DNA of 40,325 bases from an uncultured Sphingomonas sp. (lineage in GTDB: Bacteria; Pseudomonadota; Alphaproteobacteria; Sphingomonadales; Sphingomonadaceae), in the NCBI GenBank assembly GCA_902806275.1, contig CADCVY010000106.1:1-40325 (forward strand), written 5' to 3'. Under the pieces are notes generated by a model. The model saw only the letters and a program-made list of their open reading frames with translations. It was not told the DNA's origin and ran no database searches. Both the position numbers and the translations under genes were made by a program. The first letter of the stretch is position 1. Every line of letters begins with the position of its first letter. Of the stretch, positions 9,282 to 17,421 are shown in pieces.

Positions 9282-9959
9282 CTAGCGTTCCCGCTGCCTG
9301 GTCCGGAGACTGCTAGCGAGTCGCCGCGCTCGATTGAACATGTGGTCGCCCAGCGCGGCTGTCGAAATTCCGCTTTTCTGCCATGGCTCGATGACTCGCG
9401 CGATTGCTGGGATGTCGATCTGGCGCCGTGTTCCTCGGTCAGCATACCACTTCGGCATGGATCGCAAGGCGCCGCGCATATCGAACGTGGCGATGGTCCG
9501 GCCATCGTCGGATACGGCCGCAGGCGCCTTGAGCGCCAGGCCGATACCGGCCTTCAAGCAGGGGTCGAGGTTCTGCTGGCGGTCATCCAAAATGACGAAA
9601 TCATCGGGCTTGGCCCCAGTCATTCGCTGCGCGATGCTCAACGCGTATGTTTTGCGCAATCCGAACCGCGCGAGTTGCCGGATCTGCATGGTCGTGCACG
9701 CCTCGCGGAATAGATCCTCGGCGCCGATCAGGGCCAGGGAATCGTTGACCTCCAGTTCAGCGGCTTGGCAGATTTTTTCGGCTTCTCGACGGGACCGATG
9801 GGTGACGATGAACACGTGCTGCGCTGCCGCCGCGAGGCTTGCTGCCAATCCCTGGTGCAAGATCAACAATTCGCGTGTGGCGGGATCGTTTCGGTCCACC
9901 TCGATGACAACTACTCCGTCCAGGTCCACCAGCAAGATCGGCCGAAAGCCTACCGCCAT
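9282..9959 (-). CDS. HAD-like hydrolase
   Basis: PILLVDLDGVVVIEVD (DxD motif) and DFVILDDRQQNL. ATG at 9959 overlaps the end of the upstream gene (stop at 9950). Confidence 0.65.
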   Translation of the reverse strand: MAVGFRPILLVDLDGVVVIEVDRNDPATRELLILHQGLAASLAAAAQHVFIVTHRSRREAEKICQAAELEVNDSLALIGAEDLFREACTTMQIRQLARFGLRKTYALSIAQRMTGAKPDDFVILDDRQQNLDPCLKAGIGLALKAPAAVSDDGRTIATFDMRGALRSMPKWYADRGTRRQIDIPAIARVIEPWQKSGISTAALGDHMFNRARRLASSLRTRQRER

Positions 9960-10651
9960 AGATCGTATCCTGCGGCCTTTATCCACTTCCGGAAGCGCGC
10001 ATATTCAGGATTGTTCAGGGACCATGGATAGCGGTGGAGAATTCGGTGCAAGTGGATGTCCGGCTCGACCCCATGCAAGTTCTGGGAATCGAACTTGGTG
10101 GCCCAGCACATCACGGCGACCTGCACGTTCGCTGCCCCCTTGGCTAGCAGTCTGCTCCGGACATGCGCGACCGACGATCCGCTGTCCACGCAGTCGTCGA
10201 CGATGACAATTCGGCGTCCTTGAATGTCAAAGTTGAAATCGTCGCCGGGCCCATCCTCGATCTGGTTAAATGGGCGATCAATGCGCGCCCGAACCAGCCG
10301 GACCAGAAGCCGCCTCAGTGCCCGTGATGAAAATCGCGCCACTCGAGCAGCGAACCGGAACGGGCGTTTTATCCTGGTGCTCTTGCGCCTGACCCGGACG
10401 ACACGGCATTCGAGTTGAGCCACTTGCGCGGCAACAGCGGCTGGCAGGATCCCGCCGTTGGCAAGGCCGACGACGATGTCGGGCGGCGGCGAAAGCTGTC
10501 CAATGCGCTCGCCCATGGCGCGGCAGAGGTCCACCGCTTCTTCAACGGATACATATTCCTTGACGGTCAGTGCAGCGAACCGGTCAACGATCACGCCACT
10601 TGCAGGCGGTTCCGTTGCAGGCCGCGACGCGGAGCTCCTCGCGGAATCCAC
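9950..10651 (-). CDS. phosphoribosyltransferase
   Basis: PRPP loop RIVIVDDCVDSGSSVAHV and PPDIVVGLANGGILPA. GTG at 10651 overlaps the preceding stop as TAGTG; the longer ORF-track start at 10876 runs into the upstream gene. Confidence 0.8.
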   Translation of the reverse strand: MDSARSSASRPATEPPASGVIVDRFAALTVKEYVSVEEAVDLCRAMGERIGQLSPPPDIVVGLANGGILPAAVAAQVAQLECRVVRVRRKSTRIKRPFRFAARVARFSSRALRRLLVRLVRARIDRPFNQIEDGPGDDFNFDIQGRRIVIVDDCVDSGSSVAHVRSRLLAKGAANVQVAVMCWATKFDSQNLHGVEPDIHLHRILHRYPWSLNNPEYARFRKWIKAAGYDLWR

Positions 10652-11703
10652 TAGTTCGACCGCAGCACGACCTTGCCGGGATTCACCGGGCCGAGCGCGC
10701 GCGCGGACTTTGTGCGCAGGACACGGCTCGCTGACCCTTTGCGCTGCTTTCTGCCGCGCCAGCCTTGTGGCGGATCGATGGCGATGCTCAAGATAGTGAA
10801 CAGCCGCATCAACGACGGGAATCGGAGCTGCAGCCGTCGCCTGGACACCTGCAGTTGGGCCAACGTACCTCCGCAATATCGTTGAGGAATGTCAACGCCC
10901 AGCAAGGATCTGGCGCTGTTCAGTTGCACGTGCAACGCATTGCGGGCGCTGCCTTTGGGAAAGAAGGCTTCTAGGGCGGACCAGTCGACGCCTTCGTTTA
11001 CGAGACGCGGAATATCGACGAAGTGACGTGCGTCGATGAGGCCGCGCCAATAGTCCCCATCATGCAATTGGTCGTGCAGCACATAGAGCAGCAACGCGCA
11101 CGTCGGGTTTGGAAGCAGCACCGTTCCCGCCGGGGTTTCCAGCGGAGCACACAATGGTGCAACGCGCTCGTAGTGCACCTCAAGGATATACGGCTGGATA
11201 TTGGTGTGAAGGTCCACCATCCCGACATCCCAGGCTCGGCCCATGGTAATTGCATGCGGGGGGCCATGGAAACCCTGGTAGATTTGATATCCCATCCCGG
11301 TAAGCACCTCAGTGGCGCACTCCCGGGACTGGCCGGGCACGAGCACATCGAGATCGGACATCAGCCGGCCGGTCCCGGTGCCGCTTGCCAGCAGCGATGC
11401 CAGCCCCCTCATCACGATCGGCCGAACCCCCGCGGCATTCAATTGGGGCAGGAGTTCGCAGAACTGAGCGAGCAGTCGTTCGTTGCGCGCGGTAGCGCGC
11501 TGCAGAACATCGACGAGCAAAGGCCGCACGTTTGGCGGCAGATCCGACTCGAGCGTAGAGCCAAGCACGACGGAAGCGAGCGTCCCGATCGTCAGAGTCT
11601 CGCTTGCGAGTTGCAATAGCGCCTGCCAGTCGCGCGGCTTGCGCAGGTGACCCGTCAGGGCGTCGAGGAGCTCCTCGAACGTGCTTTCGCCTTTAGCCTT
11701 CAT
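10651..11703 (-). CDS. nucleotidyltransferase family protein (NTP_transf_5-like, PF14907 style)
   Basis: GVRPIVMRGLASLLASGTGTGRLMSDLDVLVP and VDLHTNIQPYILEVHYE; architecture of the uncharacterised nucleotidyltransferases found with PqqD/HprK-type modification loci. Confidence 0.78.
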   Translation of the reverse strand: MKAKGESTFEELLDALTGHLRKPRDWQALLQLASETLTIGTLASVVLGSTLESDLPPNVRPLLVDVLQRATARNERLLAQFCELLPQLNAAGVRPIVMRGLASLLASGTGTGRLMSDLDVLVPGQSRECATEVLTGMGYQIYQGFHGPPHAITMGRAWDVGMVDLHTNIQPYILEVHYERVAPLCAPLETPAGTVLLPNPTCALLLYVLHDQLHDGDYWRGLIDARHFVDIPRLVNEGVDWSALEAFFPKGSARNALHVQLNSARSLLGVDIPQRYCGGTLAQLQVSRRRLQLRFPSLMRLFTILSIAIDPPQGWRGRKQRKGSASRVLRTKSARALGPVNPGKVVLRSN

Positions 11704-12841
11704 TGTAGTTCATAAGGGCGGCAGCTCCGGCTGCCGCTTCGGCATAGTTCAGCTCAACGCACCGCGCGCCTTTCACCATCTGGACCGCGGCGCGGAAGAT
11801 TGCGGTGGAGCAGCTGCCGTCGGGCGAGCGCGCCTCGCTCAGCAAGTCGCTCAAGGCATCTTCGGAGGTCATGGGCCGGATACTTGTGTCTGCGATTTCC
11901 GAGCGGCGCAACCTGACGATCATCGCCACCTGGCAACTGGCTGCGGGCGGCTGCTTGGCAAGCGGCAAAAAGCGGACGGTCTGACCGTCGGGCCGGAGAT
12001 GGGTCGGGACCTCCGAAATGCCCCCGTCGGCGGCCCGCAACATCTCCCAGGTGCCTTGCTTGGCCGCGGGCGCGAAGGGGACGCCGGTCACTTGGCCGCA
12101 ATCGTCAACCAGCGTGACATCGTCCGCCCGGTACTCGCAGCCCGCTTTCCTGAGCGCGAGCGACAATGTGCTCTTGCCCGCTCCTGGAGGTCCCAGGATC
12201 AACACTTCGCCGTCACCCGTGCTGAGACAAGCAGCGTGCAGTGCAAAGAGGTAGTCGGCGGCACGGAGCACTTCTTCAAGGATCATGCCCTTCAGCTGAA
12301 CGGCGCCGCGGGATCGTTCAACGACCACCCGCCGGCGCGGATGTTCGCCAAGCAGGGCGAACTCACCGGCCGCCGACACGTAAAAGGTGCAATGAACATC
12401 CGGATCGTCGGTCAGCAGATGCGCGTAGGCTGGGCCGATCAATCGGAACATGTCCTCGCAAGCATAGACAAGAAGGATTGTGAGGCCTGCAACCGCGATT
12501 TTCTGGTGAGAATCTGTTCCGGTAGGGCCCGCGTTACCCTCGGCTTCAAGCAGGTTGAGCTGCGCCAGGCCCCGCAGAAGCGTTGCAACCCACTCGGAAC
12601 AAGCTGCTTGTTCGAGCCCTCCAACTTCGAGTGCGCTGGTCAGCTCTCCAGCTGTCGCCCCTCCAATCAGGCGCTGCGCCAGCAGCGCACTGCTTCCATT
12701 CAGCTCGTAGATTTGCTGCTGTCCTGCCGAGAAGAGCAGCGCGCGGTCAGCCAAAAACTCTACGGCAGTGCCGGCCCGGAGAGAGAAGCTGAGCTGATTC
12801 AGGACCGGCTCGACGTCCGCTGCCAACTTCTCAATGGCCAA
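11693..12841 (-). CDS. PqqD-like N-terminal domain fused to HPr kinase (HprK)-like kinase domain
   Basis: PqqD-like LFSAGQQQIYELNGSSALLAQRLIGGATAGELTSAL; kinase P-loop VLILGPPGAGKSTLSLALRKAGCEYRADDVTLVDD. TTG start; overlaps the next gene by 11 nt. Confidence 0.78.
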   Translation of the reverse strand: MAIEKLAADVEPVLNQLSFSLRAGTAVEFLADRALLFSAGQQQIYELNGSSALLAQRLIGGATAGELTSALEVGGLEQAACSEWVATLLRGLAQLNLLEAEGNAGPTGTDSHQKIAVAGLTILLVYACEDMFRLIGPAYAHLLTDDPDVHCTFYVSAAGEFALLGEHPRRRVVVERSRGAVQLKGMILEEVLRAADYLFALHAACLSTGDGEVLILGPPGAGKSTLSLALRKAGCEYRADDVTLVDDCGQVTGVPFAPAAKQGTWEMLRAADGGISEVPTHLRPDGQTVRFLPLAKQPPAASCQVAMIVRLRRSEIADTSIRPMTSEDALSDLLSEARSPDGSCSTAIFRAAVQMVKGARCVELNYAEAAAGAAALMNYNEG

Positions 12842-13245
12842 TGCTCCGGGATCTCGGCTGAGCGGTATCGCGGGCTACCATGGCGGCCTTGCCGGGCATG
12901 CCCAGAAATGAACGTCTGTTCGTATCGCTCTGAAGGTGGCGCAGGGTACCCAAGTGCGCGTCGTGTCCTCGAAATAAGTCGGCGCGCAGGTTATCGGAAA
13001 CCGATTGGAGCACAAGAGCAAAGACGCCGTAGGAGGTGTTGAGTGCGTGACGGGGTCGTGCTCTGCGGAAAATGCAAGCGATAAGTTCCAGTCGTGCAAC
13101 AAAGGCACGCTTCACGGATTACAGCTGTTTAATTTCCATTAAATGCTTTGACTCTTAACGGCTTCTGGCGGATGGTTCGAACCAGGTGAGTGACTCGTGA
13201 ACCGACTGGGCGCGTATTTGGCTAGTAATGGGGTAGAGAGATATC

Positions 13246-13632
13246 ATGGGTAAACACGATGACACTGCGGGCAATGTACGCCCCGAAGAGGCGGTGGACG
13301 AAAGCAGGCGAGCGTTTCTGAGCGTCTACGGCAAGGCCGCGCTGGTCGCTCCCCCCGTGGTGACGGCGCTGCTCGCGACCTCCATGTCGTCACCGGCCAT
13401 CGCGGCGAGTACTGGCGGCGGCGGCGGTGGCGGTGGCGGCGGAGCAGGTCCGCTTGGATTGGCGCTCGTTGGAGCCCAAGCCGGCATCGTGGCCGCTGCG
13501 CCCAGGGCACAACCGTTGGCCGTTTCGGCCCCCCCGGCCGCGCCGCCCATGGCGGCTCCGGCGCCGGCCGCAATCCAGGCTCCTCCTCCGCCGCCGCCTG
13601 CGGCCGCGTGGCCCGGGCCGGAGCGCGGCTGA
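13246..13632 (+). CDS. Tat-signal protein with poly-Gly and Pro/Ala-rich mature region
   Basis: Twin-arginine signal SRRAFLSVYGKAALVAPPVVTALLATSMSSPAIAAS, then TGGGGGGGGGGAGPLG and Pro-rich tail. Confidence 0.72.
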   Translation: MGKHDDTAGNVRPEEAVDESRRAFLSVYGKAALVAPPVVTALLATSMSSPAIAASTGGGGGGGGGGAGPLGLALVGAQAGIVAAAPRAQPLAVSAPPAAPPMAAPAPAAIQAPPPPPPAAAWPGPERG

Positions 13633-13690
13633 TCGCGCGATTGTTTAGGCAGGAAGCCGGCGTTCTTCCGCGTCACTGAAGGAGCGTCAT

Positions 13691-13972
13691 GTGGGCAGTT
13701 TCAGTCTCTGGCATTGGCTGGTGGTCATCGCCCTGGTGATGCTTCTGTTCGGGCGGGGGCGGATTTCAGGGACAATGGGTGAGATCGGCAAAGGCCTGAA
13801 AAGCTTCAAGGACGGTCTTTCCGATCAGGAGGACGATCGCCTTCGCCGCTACTCTGAGCAACGTAGTTCAGAAACCTTGCAAGGCACGTCGCGCACCGCC
13901 GGTCCGGACGAGGCGAGCAGCGCCCATGCGCCACCCCCACGCCCATCGCGCGACCACGGCGCGGGATACTAA
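13691..13972 (+). CDS. tatA: twin-arginine translocase subunit TatA
   Basis: [43 protein letters not shown]: canonical TatA TM, FGRGR hinge and amphipathic helix. GTG start. Confidence 0.92.
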   Translation: MGSFSLWHWLVVIALVMLLFGRGRISGTMGEIGKGLKSFKDGLSDQEDDRLRRYSEQRSSETLQGTSRTAGPDEASSAHAPPPRPSRDHGAGY

Positions 13973-13984
13973 CAGCAGGCGCCT

Positions 13985-14272
13985 GTGTTTGGGATCGGCA
14001 CGACGGAGCTTCTGCTCGTCACTACTCTCGCGCTGATTTTCATCGGCCCCAAGGATCTTCCAAAAGCGATGAGCGCACTGGGGCGCTGGATTGGCCAGGC
14101 TCGCGGCGCGGCGCGCCACTTCAAGACCGGGGTCAAGGACCTGATCCGGCAAGCCGAACTCGAGGAACTGGAGCGCAAGTGGCGCGAGGAGGAAGCGCGG
14201 ATTGTTGGTCCGCCTGCGTCGCTTGCTGACCAATTGCCTTCGCTGCCGCACGCTCCTCAGCCGGTTCCCTAG
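13985..14272 (+). CDS. tatB: Sec-independent translocase subunit TatB
   Basis: MFGIGTTELLLVTTLALIFIGPKDLPKAMSALGRWIGQARGAARHFKTG: canonical TatB. Confidence 0.93.
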   Translation: MFGIGTTELLLVTTLALIFIGPKDLPKAMSALGRWIGQARGAARHFKTGVKDLIRQAELEELERKWREEEARIVGPPASLADQLPSLPHAPQPVP

Positions 14273-14283
14273 CGGCCGCTGCC

Positions 14284-14424
14284 GTGAAGGACATCGACCA
14301 CACCAAGGCGCCGCTGTTTGAGCATTTGGTCGAGCTGCGCCGAAGGCTGCTCATCGGATGGCAAGCCGACGACTTGTTCCAGGCGCCGAACGCGCTCAGC
14401 AAGCGGGCTGACATCAGCGGGTAG
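14284..14424 (+). pseudogene. tatC: truncated tatC (N-terminal fragment only)
   Basis: GTG ORF VKDIDHTKAPLFEHLVELRRRLLIGWQADDLFQAPNALSKRADISG*. The first ~24 residues match the TatC N-terminus, then similarity stops; no TatC TM helices follow. Confidence 0.85.
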
Positions 14425-14497
14425 TGACCACTCGGCCATGCGTCGAGGCGCGGGTCACCTTCAAGCAAGTCGCGAGTCTATCGGCTGGAATCATCTC

Positions 14498-15616
14498 TCA
14501 TTCTGCCGGCGCTGGCTGCAGTCGCCCCCGCCTTTGACCCATCGACCGGCGACGCTTCCGTACATTCAGCCACATGATGATGCCGGTGACCGCCAGCGCG
14601 GCGGGGATGATGCCCCCGACGGAGATGACGATCTGCCACAGCCGGCCCATGCCGGTGCCGTCGTGGATCCGGCGCATCAGCCGCGCCGTCGTTTCCGGCG
14701 ATCGCGAGCGCGGCGGCTTGGCGGTGCCGGTGGCATCGAGCACAGTAACCTCCGCAGAGCCGCCGGCGCGGCGGTAAGACAGCTTCCACTCGCCGGTTGG
14801 TGCAGTCGGCCAACTGACCTGCGCGATTGGGCCAGGCGCGTGAGGTTCGGCCGCGGCAAGCACCTGCTCCGGTGTCATGCGCGTTGCCGCCAGGGGCGGA
14901 GCAGCCATGCGGCGCATCCGCTCGGTCGGGCTCGGGCCGACCGGATCTCCAGCCAGGGGCCCGAAGAACGCGGGAAAGGAAATCCAGGCGCCGGTCAGCG
15001 ACAATACCGTAAGCGGCAAGGCAATCCAGAAGCCGCCCTGGTGATGGAGGTTAGCGCTGGTCGTCGGCTGGCGCCGCCAACCCAGCCCGCGGCGGAAACC
15101 TCCCTTGAGCGGCCACCACAGCCATAGCCCGGTCAGCGAGGAAAGCAGCATCGCGACTCCGATCCAGCCAACGATCTGCCGCCCGACGCCGGGCACCATG
15201 AGCGAACCGTGCAGCACGTGCATGACATGGACCAGCCCTTCATTACTGGCGCTGCGGTCGAGCACAGCACCGGTGGTCGGGTGGAGGTGGAAGAGGGTCC
15301 GGACCGGGCGCCCGCCGCCGCTTGCCGGACGAGCAAGCGTGGCCGCAATCGCGCCCCCCGCTTCGGGGTAAGCGAGGCTGAGCAGTTGCTCGCCCGGACC
15401 CGCATTTCGGCGCGCGGCAGTGGCATAAGCGGACGGTGGGAGGCTGACCAACGCCGACACACGGCGCTCGGGGTTGAGCGCCTCGTCCAGCCAATCGTGC
15501 CAGACCAGGGCCGAGCCGGTCAGCGAAATGGGGATGATCAGAAGGGCGAGGGTCAGGCCGATCCACTTGTGGACCTGAAACCAGAACTGACGAAGACGCT
15601 GCTTGGGGAATCGCAT
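14498..15616 (-). CDS. PepSY-associated TM helix domain protein
   Basis: FWFQVHKWIGLTLALLIIPISLTGSALVWHDWLDEALNP and LMRRIHDGTGMGRLWQIVISVGGIIPAALAVTGIIMWL. Confidence 0.88.
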   Translation of the reverse strand: MRFPKQRLRQFWFQVHKWIGLTLALLIIPISLTGSALVWHDWLDEALNPERRVSALVSLPPSAYATAARRNAGPGEQLLSLAYPEAGGAIAATLARPASGGGRPVRTLFHLHPTTGAVLDRSASNEGLVHVMHVLHGSLMVPGVGRQIVGWIGVAMLLSSLTGLWLWWPLKGGFRRGLGWRRQPTTSANLHHQGGFWIALPLTVLSLTGAWISFPAFFGPLAGDPVGPSPTERMRRMAAPPLAATRMTPEQVLAAAEPHAPGPIAQVSWPTAPTGEWKLSYRRAGGSAEVTVLDATGTAKPPRSRSPETTARLMRRIHDGTGMGRLWQIVISVGGIIPAALAVTGIIMWLNVRKRRRSMGQRRGRLQPAPAE

Positions 15617-15619
15617 CGG

Positions 15620-16790
15620 CGGCCGTTAGGCCAGTTGCGAGCGGTTCTCAATAAGCTGCGCTTCGGCGTTTCCTGCCTGCCGGCGCTCACCCAATTTTCG
15701 ATGATCGCGGCGATCCGCGGCGCCGCCTGGCCATCACCGAAGGGAAAGGCGCGGAGCGACATCGCCGCCAAGGCAAGCGGATCCGTCAGCAGCCGTTGAA
15801 CTGCAGACACAATGCGGGCCGCGCTGGTGCCGATCAGGCGGGCATTGCCGGCCGCGATCCGCCTCCGGCCGTTCGGTCTTGTCGCGCAGGACCAGCAATG
15901 GCGTTCCGAGCGCGGGGGGCTTCTTCCTGGATGCCCCCGGAATCGCTGAGGATCAGGTCGGCTTCGCGCATTCGCCAGACCAGCTCGGCATGACTGCACG
16001 GCTTCAGGAGCGCGAGGTTGGGGGTTTCCGCAAGCTCGCGGCGCATGGTCCCGGCCACATGGGGGTTCGGGTGGAGCAGCAGGTCTATCCGCACGGACCC
16101 GTGCCTCGCCAGCTGCCGCACCGCGGTGGCGATCGACTCCAGCCCTTCGCCCCAACTCTCGCGCCGATGACAAGTGACCAGGAGGCGCGGGACGCCGCCG
16201 TCGTTGAGCGTCGGTCGCGGCAGTCCCGCTTCCAGCGCCAGCAATGCGTCGATTGCCGTGTTGCCTGTCACGTGGATCTCCCCGGCGACAGCCTCGGCGC
16301 GAAGGTTGCGTGCGGCGGCTTCGGTGGGGAGGAACAACAGGTCGGCTTGCCGGTCGATGGCGGTGCGATACTCGTCCTCGGGTCACGGGAGGCGCTGGTC
16401 GTGCGTGCGAAGGCCGGCTTCGACATGGCCGACCGATACGTCCGCCGCGAAGCCGGCGAGGGCCGTGCCCATCGCACTGGAGGTGTCGCCCTGCACGACG
16501 AGCATCTCCGGCCTGACGCAGCGCAGGTGCGGCAGGATGGCAGCAGTGACCTCGCGCACATGCCGGTGCGGATCGGGTCGGCCGCGACAATTCAGGTGCA
16601 GCTGCGCGAAGTCGGCCAGGCCGTGTTCGCCAGCGTCAAGCTGCTGCTGGCCAGTGAGAACCAGCAGCGGCGTGAACCCGCGCAGTCGCAGAGCCCGCGC
16701 AATGGGCGCTGTTTGATCGCTTCAGGCCTGGTGCCGACCACCAGCCAGATGTCGGCGGAGCGCAGTTTCCCCCCTAGCTCGGCGGGAGCA
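15620..16790 (-). pseudogene. wecB: UDP-N-acetylglucosamine 2-epimerase (WecB/MnaA) pseudogene
   Basis: WecB motifs distributed over several minus-strand frames: VVGTRPEAIK | APIARALRLRGFTPLLVLTGQQQLD...VVQGDTSSAMGTALAGFAADVSVGHVEAGLRTHDQRLP*PEDEYRTAIDRQADLLFLPTEAAARNL...DLILSDSGGIQEEAP | ALGTPLLVLRDKTERPEA | IAAGNARLIGTS. Confidence 0.9.
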
Positions 16791-16831
16791 ATCTGCCTCC
16801 ACTATGGAGCTAGTGCAAGTGGCTGCGAACT

Positions 16832-17113
16832 TTAGCGGAAGTTGTCGGCGTAGGCCTGGAGCTTCAGCCGGACCGGCGGCGCCGGCACGACGTGGAAGTC
16901 GAGGCCGTGCTTCTCGCAATAAGCGATCGCCGCGTCCTGCGTCGGGAAATTCATTCGCACCTGAGGGTTGGTGTCGCCCGACCCGTTCCAGCCTGTCAGC
17001 GGGTCGGGTCGCATCGGCTCCGACCGCTCGAACTCCAGCAGCCAGGAACCGGCATTGGCCTTGCCGGACTGCGTCGTCTTGCGCTCGAGTTCGGAGATGC
17101 GGGCGATGGTCAT
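16832..17113 (-). CDS. ETC complex I subunit (NDUFS4-like)
   Basis: MTIARISELERKTTQSGKANAGSWLLEFERSEPMRPDPLTGWNGSGDTNPQVRMNFPTQDAAIAYCEKHGLDFHV. Start moved to Met at 17113. Confidence 0.9.
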   Translation of the reverse strand: MTIARISELERKTTQSGKANAGSWLLEFERSEPMRPDPLTGWNGSGDTNPQVRMNFPTQDAAIAYCEKHGLDFHVVPAPPVRLKLQAYADNFR

Positions 17114-17144
17114 GAGCGGGGAGTGGCGCAGGGTGCGGGCAAGA

Positions 17145-17366
17145 TCAAGCCGGCGTCGCGGCTTCGGCCGCACGCAAGTCGCGCCGGGCCTGGATCCGCT
17201 TCCAGATCTTCTCGTGAAAAAAGAAGGCAACCGCGTTCGCGCAGGGTTCGATCAGCGTGATCAGCCCCGCAATCTCGATCGAACCGGTGATGATATAGCC
17301 AATGGTGAACGCGACCGTGAGGTGGACCGCCAAATAGGTGAAGGTCTTGATCAAATCGATGCTCAT
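17145..17366 (-). CDS. DUF2061 domain-containing membrane protein
   Basis: LIKTFTYLAVHLTVAFTIGYIITGSIEIAGLITLIEPCANAVAFFFHEKIWKRI. Confidence 0.85.
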   Translation of the reverse strand: MSIDLIKTFTYLAVHLTVAFTIGYIITGSIEIAGLITLIEPCANAVAFFFHEKIWKRIQARRDLRAAEAATPA

Positions 17367-17421
17367 GCCGCTTCTATTCCCACCTAGGTCTCACCTCAGA
17401 ACGCCTTGATCGTGGAAGCGT

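Noticed and set aside
11681-13042. 453-aa plus-strand ORF
   Set aside because: Antisense to the PqqD-HprK kinase, which has a P-loop and operon overlaps.
9282-14424. Lasso-peptide biosynthetic cluster
   Set aside because: HprK/PqqD and nucleotidyltransferase partners are suggestive, but no asparagine-synthetase-like cyclase, transglutaminase-like protease or recognisable lasso precursor is present in the window.
14269-14439. Minus-strand 56-aa ORF MAEWSLPADVSPLAERVRRLEQVVGLPSDEQPSAQLDQMLKQRRLGVVDVLHGSGR crossing the tatC stump
   Set aside because: Coiled-coil-like appearance, but its 3' half is simply the complement of the tatC N-terminus; no independent support.
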